Assembly (NCBI GenBank): GCA_035771175.1
Contig: CM069600.1
Coordinates: 4,492,629 to 4,556,628, forward strand
Direction of reading: 5' to 3'
Origin: Paratinospora sagittata
Taxonomy: Eukaryota > Streptophyta > Magnoliopsida > Ranunculales > Menispermaceae
DNA length: 64,000 nt
Positions 12,515-23,286 of the stretch are shown in pieces. A program made the position numbers and the translations under genes. Position 1 is the stretch's first letter. Each line of letters starts with the position of its first letter. Below the pieces are notes generated by a model. The model saw nothing but the letters and a program-made list of their open reading frames with translations. It had not been told where the DNA came from and did not search any database.

Positions 12515-14400
12515 AATACGAAAATAACATAGAAGTGAAAGATGTGGGCGTTCATTCCATTTTATTTAAAGAGAGGGTATTTCTTTTGTCACAATACTAC
12601 AATAATTCTTCATTTCTAAAGTACGTTGTGCCAACATTATGAATTATTTTGTAGAACATGTAATTGCAAAAAGCAAGTGGCCGGTAAGACCCACAAAGAT
12701 AAGATGGACATATAAGCCTTACATGAAAGTAAACATAGACATGGTGACAAAAAGACAAGTAACAACTATGAGCACATTAAGCTCGACAATACAAACCAAC
12801 AACAAAATAATGAAAAAGTACAATCATGATGATTATCACACTACCCCATTTCTTTTTCTTTTTTTTGTGAGAGTACCCCATTTATTTTGTTAATAGAAAA
12901 ATTTAAATTTTTTTCACTTGTAAAACCCTAAATCTTAAACCTTAAACAACTTACGAGTAACAAGCTGGGTGAAGGGTAATTAGGATGCTAAAATAAATAT
13001 GTTACAAAGTGTTTCTGCATGAATAGAGCTAAAAGCTAATAAATAAAAGAAATAAAGTGCATTAATTGCTCTTACATGCACACTTGTGCAAATAAAAAAA
13101 AGATGTAGAGGGTAATAAAAAAAAATTAGATAATTTTTTAATTTTTTTAACCTTTAATTGAAGTAGAGATATAATCTCTATAAAAATAAGTCAAAAATTT
13201 TTGTTTATTTTAATAGAACTTAAACCTTTACATTAGTTAAAGATTGATTTTAAAGCAGAAGTAGAAATTAAATAGAGTTATCAAACGCTATCTTTGTCAA
13301 TGCATTTATTTTCATATATAATCTAGCCCATTTGTAATTTGGTCGACGAGGGAAAGTTTTTGACTTGACATGTATTGACAAAGTCAAATCATCAAGTTAA
13401 TTAGTGAGAAAATTAGTTAATTAGGGAATTGAATTAAACTAATTTTGTTAGGGTTGAGTCACCAAAGAAATTGACCGCTTCTTATAAATCAATAGAAACA
13501 ACAATATGTAATAGGTGACGGATTAGCAATTTATACTAAATTAAGACCTAGAGAGTTTTGGCATGATTTTTGCCATTAGATTATTCTTAATTCATGAAAA
13601 AAACTAAGAAATTTTGTTTTATTTCTTTTCTCTCATAAGATGCAAACTCAAAAACAAACCCAAAACATACAAACTATGACAAGATGGTAATGCCTACACC
13701 ATTTAAGAAAAAAAAAGAAAAAGAAAAATCAATGAATGGTTCGCTCAGTAAAAGTAGGTTAAGTCTCAATGTCGTCCATGTATAAAAGTTTCAAAGTTTA
13801 ACTCTTAAAGATATTTTTGGTGGGAAAGGTTTACTATTCTGTTCTCACCTCGAACATGAACTAGTTACATAAGGCATGCCTCATGAAAAGCCAACCAACC
13901 CAACCCAATCCAAATAGATAGATCCCATCGAGTGAGGCCCATTTCCTCGAGGAGATCGTGTTGCGTTGAGCCACATTTGATACAACTGATCTTAATAGGC
14001 TAGTTGGAATTCAGGGTCAATTTCGACCCGCACCTAACTCGATTCCACTCGACCTTTTGCCTACAATCCAACCCAACTCAACCCAATTAGACATTTTTTT
14101 TATCGGGTCGGGTGAGGTTCTCTTTAAGGGCTTACAACACTAGAATATATGGTGATTATATTCTTTGATAGATGGTAACAACCGTCTTTTATATAAATAT
14201 ATTGTTTCTAAAGGTGCTAATTTGCCAATGAAGGTGCATGATATGGGGCACAATTGGATATCAATTCTCACACAACCCAATTGGCAGAAACCTTATCCAA
14301 CATCAACGTATACAACCACAAATCAGACCTTGCCATGTCACCCCAAGTATCTAAATGTATCCAAATCTAGCAATTTGAAGCCACAACCAAGTCATGTGGT
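12515..14400. other. Intergenic DNA upstream of psaK
   Basis: AT-rich and without a recognisable gene. Short ORFs at 12639-12893 and 14165-14434 match no family I know and are probably chance. At 13738-13880 there is a decayed SINE-like stretch ('gttcgctcagtaaaag..ggttaagtctcaatg') that also occurs near 48415. At 13925-14125 there are 'caacccaactcaacccaa' and 'tcgggtcgggtgag' words typical of hAT MITEs. Confidence 0.4.
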
Positions 14401-14527
14401 TGGAAGAGCTAGCACTGAAACAATATATATCTAAAAAAGTAAAATAAAAAGGAAAGAGAAAGGCTAGCTTTATAATTAAATTAACAATTGCAGCAGCTGC
14501 TGATCAGTAAGAGATATTCTTGCAACA
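14400..14527 (+). promoter_or_regulatory. Probable psaK core promoter and 5' leader
   Basis: A TATA-like CAATATATATCT lies at 14421-14432, about 100 nt before the psaK start codon, followed by a purine-rich AT-poor leader. Upstream at 14383-14400 is 'ccacaaccaag'/'catgtggttgg', an imperfect inverted pair around CCACAACC that could be a transcription factor site. Assigned by position only. Confidence 0.4.
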
Positions 14528-16246
14528 ATGGCTGTCAATCAGCTCCTCTCTTCAGCTACTCTCATGTCTTCTGTTCCTCAGTTTAATGGTCTTAGGCCAC
14601 AATCACCAACCATGGTGAGCTTCTCTTAATATCTCTCTTGTTGCCCTTGTTTACATAAAATAAAAAATAAATCAAATTAAATGATGATAATTGATTAATT
14701 GATCAAGATTCCTCCAGATGTTTCTTCTTTTTCTTTTCTTTCTTTCTTTGTTTTTTGGGGGCGTGAGTGGATTTCTTAAAAAGGGTTTGTTTCATTTTTT
14801 TTCCTAGTAGCAAAGATCATAATGTTGATGATGATCTATTCATTTCCTGTATGGATCATGTAAAAATATAGAATTTCTGGTTCTTGTAGATTTTAATTAT
14901 TCTTTGAAATCTATTGTTGAACACTTAAGAGTACATTTTATGAGATTTATGTTTCCTTGAGAAAGTAAGTGATCAAACCCATGCTTAGTAATGGGTTAGA
15001 ATGTTAGATTAATATCATTAACAGGTTTTTTTTATTTTTCTAAAGAAATTAAGCTTATGTACATCTCTCACTGCATATATAGGTAGCTGTTCAACCAGTT
15101 AGGCAGAAGGGAAAGGGAGCTCTAGGAGCTCGATGCGACTTCATTGGCTCACCTACAAATTTGGTATGAATTTAATTCAATGTTTCTTTTAATTTTGTTA
15201 AGCTAGAAAGAAATGAACTTTTATTTAAAAGAATTGTTAATCTAACAACAAAAATTATAATTATGTATTCATATTCATTGAATATTAATATTTTATACAT
15301 ATCAAGATCTGTAATAAATAATATAATAAATATATGTATGTAGTTGCAACTTTTTCTAGTTGAATTAAATTTTGAATTTGTCATGGTCAATTGAATCATT
15401 TTTTCTATTCATTTGAAGTTATCATAAATTGAAAGAAATTCATGAATTTTTTTTTTTAAAAGATGGCCCAGTCCACAAAACTCTTATTTTATGTAGGGTC
15501 TGATAAAGATGAAATCATTCGAATTTATTGTATACAACTTTACTGTACATTGAAAAGAGTATTTCTATAACTCAAACCCGTGATCTCTAAATCACATTGT
15601 AACAACTCTTAGCATTGTGCAAAACTCCCCTTTTTGAATTATGAATTATAATTAAAAGATTAATGAGTAGTTACATGCTCAAATATTAGCCATATTCAAA
15701 TGGCAAAACATATAGACCCAAGCATGATGCCTACCAAATAGCAATTAGGGTAAGGATTTATATTTGTTGATATATAATGAGAATAAGTTAGCTATATTGT
15801 TTTGACTTAAGGAGTTATATATAGGAAGAGGTTATATGCGCAGAGAAATATTAAAATGACTTAAAATATATTCTTAAAAAATATAATAATGCTTATGTGG
15901 CAATCCCCAAGTAATAAGAGAATGAAAAGAAAAAGAAAATACTCATGACTTACAATACATCAATTCAGCATAGGCATCGCTTTAAATATATAAAAGTATT
16001 TCTGTTTGTTGCACACAGATAATGGTGACAAGCACAACACTGATGTTGTTCGCCGGAAGGTTTGGGTTGGCACCATCAGCAAATAAGGCGGCCACAGCTG
16101 GGTTGAAGCTTGAGGTAAGGGACTCTGGTCTCCAAACTGGAGACCCAGCTGGTTTCACTCTTGCTGATACTTTGGCTTGTGGTAGTATGGGTCATATCAT
16201 TGGTGTTGGAGTTGTTCTTGGCCTTAAGAACATCGGTGTTCTGTAA
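14528..16246 (+). CDS. psaK: Photosystem I reaction centre subunit X (PsaK), chloroplast precursor
   Basis: Nuclear-encoded PsaK, a two-helix thylakoid membrane subunit at the edge of photosystem I that binds chlorophyll and helps dock light-harvesting complex I. I reconstruct three exons: 14528-14614, 15083-15163 and 16019-16246, with GT-AG introns of 468 and 855 nt, both in phase 0. The product is 131 residues, matching the usual plant precursor of about 130. Exon 1 and most of exon 2 encode a Ser/Thr-rich transit peptide, with QFNGLRP near residue 19. Exon 2 continues with [10 protein letters not shown] at the mature N terminus. Exon 3 gives a first hydrophobic segment ([15 protein letters not shown]), then the polar loop [13 protein letters not shown], then a second helix ending [12 protein letters not shown]. 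The start is the first ATG, in context AACAATGGC. No breaks are seen. It is probably light-regulated like other PSI genes, but that is not shown by the sequence. Confidence 0.97.
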
Positions 16247-18651
16247 ATTAATTAATTGTTACATTATCTAATGAATTAATTAAAAATTGTTCTACTTTTT
16301 ATTTGAAATTATTGCTGTTGTAGTTAATTAGGAGCTCTTGATGCAAACATAAGAGGCAAGGGCAGTGAGAATAGCTTTATCAAGTGTTCTATATTTTCTT
16401 TTCTTTTTTTTTATTAAATACATATTGCAGATTAGTGGTAGAAGATTTAATCAACATCAGAAAGTGATGATGTGGAGCAAACTTATTAAGTTGAAACAAG
16501 TCTAGTTGTCCTCTCACAAGCTAAGTACATGAGCTTATAAAGGAGAAAGAAAGAAAATAGGTTATTGTAAAAAAACATTTGTATGGTGCGGGCCAAATAA
16601 TTTCTAATGCTTAAATAAATTGTGAGCTCTTAGCATCATGTTATATGTTTAAAATCTCGAATTTGATGCGGTGGTCCTGTTTCATCTTTATTTGGATAAA
16701 ACTTCTATCGAGCCACGTTAATGCCAGTGTCATTCTTGAGCTCATGGGATGATTGAAACTGGTCAGTACTCTGAGGTATGGTGGTCGATACACTGAGCTA
16801 ACGTCCTTTCTGAATCTCGAGGCAGCTTATGCGGTTGTCTAGGTGCCCAACAGGTCGAAGCATCCATACATGGGCCCAACACATGTTAACATTTTATTCA
16901 TTAAGTTCATTGGCCTTTGAAAAACATTAATTTTGTCATGCTTAAGCTTATTTGTGAATTTAGGGTCCTTTTAACATTAAACTCTCTTTGTAGTAGAGGT
17001 TTTAGTTAAGCTCTAATATGATAAAACAAAACTTTTTATTTATTTTTGTAGTATATCTCTGCTTCAATTGAAGGTAGAAAAATGAAAATATTTAAAAAAA
17101 TAAAAAAGATTTTTGAATTACCCCACCCTTCAAAAATATCTTAAGCTTCAACTCTAACATACATGCGATTAAGGCTCAATCCATCTTTATACCTATTTTT
17201 GATAAATATTTTTATAAAAATAAAAATATTTATTAAAAAAAGTTTTTTGAATTTTTCCGTCCTACCTTTGTATATACTATGCAGCGTATATACATATACT
17301 TGAATCTTATATATATTAACATGTACATACATCAATAAAGTATTAATTCGATGGTTTGAGTGATTTCTCATTAACGTAAAGTAATTATATAGACTGTCTG
17401 TAGACCAGTTTGAAGGAGGCCGTCGGGTTGGATCTTATTAGTGTTGGTATTAGTCAAATTTTGTATAGTTCAGATTTTATATGATGGGAGTGAGTATTGA
17501 GTTATATTTATTTCTTTTAAAAAAATAAATACATATATATATATATACGCTGTGTATATACATGTACTTGAATCGTATGGAGCTTTTGGGAGAAGCGTAT
17601 GTGTCGTGGACAAATGTCAGACGGGACGCGTGGCAGATGACGGGAGCGGCTTGTATTTATGTGATTTAAAAAAGGAGTATGCGTGTCAAGCCTGACAATC
17701 AATCGTATCAAACGAAGGGAAACACTACCCAATGCCAAAGCTCATCATCAGCATACGTACCAGTATTACTGCTCCACCAAAGTTTGACCAATCTCAACCT
17801 TTTAGGTTACGTTACGTTGGGTTGGGCTAGGTCTATGCATCAGATTAAATATTAGGGTCTAGACATTTTATAATCCAATTTTATTTGAATTGAATTACGA
17901 TTTGATAATTAACATGACTAACCTGATATTGATCTTAATTTTCTTTCTAATTTATTCTTTTAAGTTCTAAGTTTTATTTTTCGTGACCTTTATTTATATT
18001 TTTAATGATTTTAATCATTTTAATCATATTAAAAAATAAAAATTATTTTATTTTATTTTATTTTTTAATAAAATTCATGTATACCGCATGCATGTGTACA
18101 AATTAATACTATAAATATAATTTTTAAAAATAATAAAAGATAAATTGAATTTATAACGGTAAAATGATTTAATTACAAAAAAAAAAATTTAAATTCAGAT
18201 CGGTTAATTTCCGTTTTGTAATTAATTTAACATTTAGTGGTTACAAATTTAATTTTCATTCACTACTTTTTTTTAACATGATTTTATTTTAAAAATATAT
18301 ATTATAGTGTACATGTTCTCAATTTTAAAAAACTATTTAATTGTTTTTTTTTTTTTTGAAAGGGCTATTTGATTGTTATAAATTTATATCTGTACCTTTT
18401 TTCCTATCTATATACCTTAGTAGTTTTATAAAATTCAGTTAATATATAGTTATTATCTTTACATTTCTTCTCTTTTTAGGGAACATTTCTTCAATTGAAA
18501 TGAATCAATTAAAAATAATCTAAGTTTTAAGAGTTTTGTTAGTTAATTGAGCGTTTTTTCAATAAAATATATTTATGATGAAAATAAATTATTTACTGTC
18601 AAAATAAATATTTTAAAGAAAAGCCTGAAATTAATGGACAGTTTCTTAGAC
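16247..18651. other. psaK 3' region and AT-rich intergenic DNA
   Basis: The first few hundred bases are the psaK 3' UTR; a candidate AATAAA signal lies at about 16612. 16670-16880 is a GC-richer repeat-like stretch ('gtgtcattcttgagctcatggg', 'ggtgcccaacaggtcg') of unknown family. 17405-17440 has a weak 'tattagtcaaattttgtat' similarity to the end of the family B LTR. The rest is AT-rich with no gene seen. Confidence 0.4.
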
Positions 18652-18821
18652 GATTTGAACGGGCTTTTTACATGATTACCCTTTAAAAAACAAATAATTT
18701 CACAAATGCCATCCCCTAAAAAATAATGTCACATTTGCCATATTTTACTATTTACTGCACAGTCAGCGCACAGTCAGCACGTCAAAAATGCGCCACGTCA
18801 GCGCAGAGGTGAAATTTTTTT

Positions 18822-19035
18822 AAGTGGAAGGGAATGCGTCTTTTCAAAAGACGCCTTCCCTTCCACTAAAAAAAATTTGTGCAAGGAAAGGCGTAAATTT
18901 TTTTAAAGGTGAAGGGAATGCGTCTTTTGAAAAGACGCATTCCCTTCACATTTTTTTTTTAAAATGAATGGAAGGCGTCTTAAATTTTTTTTTTTTTTGA
19001 AGCAGAGGGCGTCTTTTTAAAAGACGCCTTCTGTT
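18822..19035. repeat. Subterminal palindrome cluster of the Pack-MULE, left side
   Basis: Three palindromic units centred near 18844, 18928 and 19019, each with GCGTCTTTT...AAAAGACGC. Matching units lie on the right side at about 19878-19906, 19936-19948 and 19980-20030. Such clusters may bind transposase or fold into hairpins; that is inference. Confidence 0.8.
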
Positions 19036-19064
19036 TAATTTTTTTTTTTTTCATTTTTTTCCCT

Positions 19065-19455
19065 CCGTTCTTCCGCAACTCCTATTGATTGATCAGCAAG
19101 CATCTTACAAGCTTTCTAGCATGGATTCCATAAATCTTTGTTCTGCATTCTTGCGAATTTGCAAATGGTTCTCAACCTTCAAAACAACAACATCAACACA
19201 GATTTATCCTCTAAAAGCTCGGCACTCAAGACCCAGATTGCGAAGTTATTCCCGGAGAAATAACAAGATGCATAGCATTGCTTTGAATGTAATTTACTTG
19301 CTAAATACTCCATCCTCAAAATCTTTATTTTTCTGGGAGACCAGCAATCCCAGTATAAGCAAGCAAGAGACAAAGTTCTAAGGGGACCAGTATATGTAGT
19401 TTTCTCTGCACTTCCATTTGTTCTTTCAAAGCCTCTTTGACTGCACAACCCCTGA
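19065..19455 (-). pseudogene. MYB-CC (PHR1/PHL-type) transcription factor fragment captured by the MULE
   Basis: Two exon-like pieces on the minus strand. The first starts at 19451 after a CAG acceptor and reads GCAV then KEALKEQMEVQRKLH. This is the start of the MYB-CC coiled-coil block, but it decays before the usual LHEQLE is completed. The second starts at 19176 after a TTGAAG acceptor and reads VENHLQIRKNAEQRFMESML, equivalent to the LQLRIEAQGKYLQ half. It then matches a CKMLADQSIGVAEE-like tail only after a one-base frame shift. The MYB DNA-binding domain is absent. The intervening sequence looks like an ancestral intron, so genomic DNA rather than an mRNA copy was probably captured. 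Family MYB-CC is likely; the exact donor gene is unknown. Confidence 0.75.
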
Positions 19456-20316
19456 AGACAATGTTTCCCACCATTTTGAAAATTAACAAAAAATAAACAC
19501 AACAAACGAAAGGATGGATATCTTCTTGTGAATTCATGGGCTTGGCCAAAAGAAGGATCTTACTCATTCGTATCAGAAGTTGACAAGGTTGCAGATGAAT
19601 TACCCGTCCCGAGACTATTCAAAAGGTAAGACACAGAGGCTACTTATTTTCAAAGGCAAAAGAAGTCAGCTTTGAGTGGAATTCTACTCAAAAGATTAAG
19701 TTAATTGCAAATGATTCATAAACTATTTATTGGCGAGCACAAAAGAATGAATATGAGTTTCGTTTTTTGGCATTTTCAACACTTCTCCATGATTGGCCAG
19801 CCACAGGTTTTGCCTTGTTGAGAAAGGAAAAGAAAGCATATGACGCAAGGAAGAAAAAATGAAAAAAAAAAAATTAAACAGGCGTCTTTTAAAAAGACGC
19901 CTTCTGTTTCAAAAAAAAAAAAAAAAATTGAATGGAAGGCGTCTTTTCTTCCATTCACCTGAAAAAGAAAATGTGAAAGGAAGGCGTCTTTTGCTTCCAT
20001 TCACATAAAAAAAAATTGTGGACGCCTTCCCTTCACTTTAAAAAAAAGCCACCTCCGCGCCGACGTGGCGTGCTGACTGTGCGATGACTGTGTTAGGAAC
20101 AGTAAAATGTGGCAAATATGACATTATTTTTGGATGGATGGCATTTGTGAAATATTTTTTTTTGAAGGATAATCATGTCAAAAGCCCCGATTTGAACTTC
20201 CATTTCTTGATAATTAGGTACATATAGTTTTTACTGTATAACTCTTTCTTGAAAAACTTTAAAACATTCGTTGAAGGAGAAAAATAATTAAAAGGAAAGA
20301 ATAATACATATACATT

Positions 20317-20318
<2 letters not shown>

Positions 20319-20356
<38 letters not shown>
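20319..20356. repeat. (AT)n microsatellite
   Basis: Pure alternating AT run. Confidence 0.95.
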
Positions 20357-20358
<2 letters not shown>

Positions 20359-20510
20359 TGATATATATATGATATGGGAAAATTCAATAGTGTATTAGTA
20401 TATAAAGGTGATGTACATTAATTTAGATGTGACTTTAGCATTAAAATAATAAAAATATATATTTTAAAAGTTAAAAAATTCAATAGACTGAGTTATTTTT
20501 TTATTTTTTT

Positions 20511-20697
20511 TTTTGGTTTCTGATGTGATGTCTTCACCCTTTCAGACGAGACTAATCTACGTTCAATCAAGCATTGCAAGAGTATTAGAAGACTCTTCCC
20601 AAGTGGTCATGAGTTTTGATCCTGAGACTTTCATCCATCAACTACCTTTAGCATAAACCCTTGATCATTTATACTGCACCACGTTGGATAATAGATT
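20511..20697 (+). repeat. SINE-like repeat E, copy 1
   Basis: Shares 'ggtttctgatgt..cttc', 'gagactaatct', 'gttttgatcct' and 'gcaccacgtt' with the copies at 21826-22003 (same strand) and 54541-54732 (opposite strand). It is bounded by AT/T-rich runs. Target duplications are not evident. Confidence 0.6.
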
Positions 20698-21162
20698 GAG
20701 TTATTTATGTATCATTAAAGTTTTATACTAATATTTCCATTTCATATTCCATATTTTTGTTTGCTAAGCCATGACATAAAAATGATATTCATATAGATTT
20801 ATAAGAAAAGAAGATAATTTATTCCATTATTTTGTACAATTGGTGTGTGTACCCATTTAACCATTTGTTCATTATTATATATTTGATTTAGTAATGAAAA
20901 CAGGAAAACAAAAATAATTTTAAATAAATATAAGAAAATTTTATAAGGGTGCTGACCTTGATGAGCAAGCAAAGCTAGACTTTAATTTAATTTTTGGTTG
21001 CCCAACAAAAGAACAAAAAAAAAAAAAAAAAAAAAAAAAAAAGAAGGCAAGAATTATTCTTAGCCCAAATTCAAAGAAAAGAACAAACAATTTATTATAT
21101 TAAAGAAGAACATTCAGTACTAATAAAACTTGGTTTCAGTATACCCACTTTAATTTATTTCA

Positions 21163-21316
21163 TCACCAGCTTCTCATGTACAACATAAGCAGCAATAATC
21201 CCAAAAGGCTCCACCAATTTAAAAAGCTTGTTCCATGCATTGGAGGTGATGATGAAGGCACTTGCCTGAATAATAATAATTTGATAAGTTTAGATGATCC
21301 TATAATTCAGTGGAAG

Positions 21317-21356
<40 letters not shown>

Positions 21357-22692
21357 CCTGACGTTTTGATATTTTTCATGGCTTTAGAGAGATTAGAGAC
21401 ATACCCGGATGTAGCATAGTGGCATTTTCCATAGCCTGTAATTGAAAATATAAGGAAAAAGAATGCTAGATCAAGTTCAGATCATAAAATGACAAAGGTG
21501 TTAAACAAAAGAAATGAGAAGTTTTTATAATATGAAACTGTTAGTTTTAATGATCAACATTAAAAGTGTTGAAATTGTTAGTTTTTAGAGTAGTATTACA
21601 TTGATATTTTTAGCGGGAACACCCATACAATTATCATTTTTAATATATTAGTGAATTACCTTGAATCATGTGTGGACATACAATTCAAATAAAAATGTTT
21701 CGACCATGGTTAACTAGAAATATCATTTTAGCATTTTCCTTAAATAGTCTCCGTGGCTCACATATAAGCTCACGCGGGTATAAGAAGATAACTTCTCCAA
21801 TAGATATCTCTATTTTTTATTTTTTTTTGGTTTCTCACCAGGTGTCTTTGTATTTCAGGCGAGACTAATCTGTATTCGAGCACTGTAGGGGCATTGGACA
21901 ACTCTTTTCAAATGGGCACGATTAAAGTGGACACTAGTTTTGATTCTAATTTAAAGTTATCATTCTCGATGCTAGAGTGAGGTGGTTACTGTCTGCATGT
22001 ATTTTTCTTAATCAAAAGTGCAAAAAGAGTAAGACTTGAAAGAGACAGAGATTCAACAAATTGAAAGAGCTAACATTAAGTAGTGTTCAAAACCGCAATG
22101 AGAATAAGTAAAGGAGAGAATTAAACGTACTTGGATCCTTGTTAGTAACAGTAGCAGTTCCTCCAAAATTGCAAGCAATATCAGAATTCCCATTCTGTTG
22201 ATAATAGCTATTGAAAGCATAGGAAGCATGAGAAAGAACAGCGTCTGGTTGAAAGCACACACCACCCTTTTGAATCGCTTTGCAATTGGTCTTCCCCTCA
22301 CCACACGCCCAGTCTAACGCTTGTTGAAGATCGGTCTGCGAAGCGCTTGGCTTCGCAATGCACCACGTCGTTCCCCCTAGGAACGTTGTGTTCCCTTCAG
22401 GCGGCGAGTAAGTTGTAACGGGCATCGCCGCTTCTGCCTTGTCTTGCACTGCTAAATGTGCTGGTCTTGCCATTGTAGAAACTGCAAATGCAAGTGTTGA
22501 ATAGTTGTTGGAGATAATCTAGATTATGATTTTATTATTAATGTTTTGTGTTTTCATTAGGACCTTTCTGTTTTCTTTTTCTTTTTCTTTCTCTATTAGG
22601 TGTTTTAGTTGATTAGACCTTAGTTTATGGGAGCATATATACACAAATTTAGTTTAAGGAATTCATTGTAATTAGTAAGACTTAAAACAATG

Positions 22693-22743
<51 letters not shown>

Positions 22744-23286
22744 CAGTGAAGTAGTTGAAAATCATTGAATCAGGTGACCCAATTAATTAATCATCATGAT
22801 CAGTAACAAGAACATATATATACTGATAGAAGAGGAACAAAAACTCCTGCAGTGAGATCTTTGTAAAACAACCACAAAACAATAAGGACACAGAGAAATA
22901 GAAAAACCCATTAGCAACAACATTAAAAAAGAATAAAGGAGTTCTACATAAACTTGAACAACACTATATTTACATGATACAAAAATCATTTTCAGAGCAC
23001 ATATGATATGATTAAAGCAAAACAAGACAAAAGATACCAAGGGAAACCCAGGACAGCAATAAAACAGAGAAAAAACTATCTGTATTAACAATCTGCAGAA
23101 CAAAAAACAAAATAAAACTGTGTTTAACAAAATACCCAGAACTCAGAACAAGAAAGAAAATATCAAACAAAACCCATTAAGAAAAAAAAAAAAAAAAAAA
23201 AAAAAGATGGAAGAGAAGAACATACCCAGATGATAGTATTCTACTATCAATAAGAGAGTCTGGAAAATGAGTATCTTCTTTCTCAT
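21163..23286 (-). CDS. X8-domain, probably GPI-anchored secreted protein (plasmodesmata callose-binding-like)
   Basis: Four exons reconstructed on the minus strand: 23226-23286, 22131-22481, 21405-21435 and 21163-21265. The introns have GT-AG ends, and total coding length is 546 nt (181 residues). Residues 1-23 form a signal peptide (MRKKILIFQTLLLIVEYYHL start). The X8 (CBM43) domain follows from GGTTWCIAKP through GGVCFQPDAVLSHASYAFNS and CNFGGTATVT to DPSYGKC. The six expected cysteines are present (WC, AC, NC, VC, AC, KC). A short Ser/Pro linker leads to a hydrophobic C terminus (LLGLLLLMLY), consistent with a GPI-anchor signal. Known relatives bind beta-1,3-glucan (callose) in cell walls, often at plasmodesmata. 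Exon 2 contains an in-frame Met that gives a shorter 128-aa reading, but the upstream exon supplies the signal peptide and is preferred. Intron 2 holds repeat E2 and intron 1 a long (AT)n run. Confidence 0.92.
21322..21353. repeat. (AT)n microsatellite in intron 3 of the X8 gene
   Basis: Pure alternating AT run. Confidence 0.95.
21826..22003 (+). repeat. SINE-like repeat E, copy 2, in intron 2 of the X8 gene
   Basis: Same family as 20511-20697 and 54541-54732. Shared words are 'ggtttctcacc', 'gcgagactaatctgtattc', 'gagcactgtaggggcatt' and 'gtggacactagttttgat'. It lies antisense to the host gene. Confidence 0.6.
22696..22740. repeat. (AT)n microsatellite in intron 1 of the X8 gene
   Basis: Pure alternating AT run of about 45 bases. 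Confidence 0.95.

Larger units (their letters stand above)
18661..20188. mobile_element. Mutator-like element carrying a gene fragment (Pack-MULE)
   Basis: The perfect 9-bp target duplication GATTTGAAC (18652-18660 and 20189-20197) is the hallmark of the Mutator superfamily. The terminal inverted repeats of about 150 bp start GGG(G)CTTTT.ACATGATTA. They also share CACAAATGCCATCC, ATAATGTCA.ATTTGCCA and CACAGTCAGCACG. Inside each terminus is a set of short palindromes of GGAAGGCGTCTTTT and its complement AAAAGACGCC (18822-19035 and 19875-20030). Between them, 19065-19460 carries a decayed MYB-CC fragment on the minus strand. There is no transposase, so the element is non-autonomous. Confidence 0.9.
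20198..21162. other. Intergenic DNA with microsatellite and SINE-like repeat E1
   Basis: Holds the (AT)n run at 20319-20356, repeat E1 at 20511-20697 and a long A run at about 21008-21042. The last few hundred bases are downstream of the minus-strand X8 gene and probably include its 3' UTR. Confidence 0.4.

Noticed and set aside
12639..12893. 84-codon ORF (MNYFVEHVIAKSKW...)
   Set aside because: No recognisable family, no splice context, AT-rich surroundings; probably chance.
22053..22304. 83-codon minus-strand ORF
   Set aside because: It is an out-of-frame shadow of exon 2 of the X8 gene.
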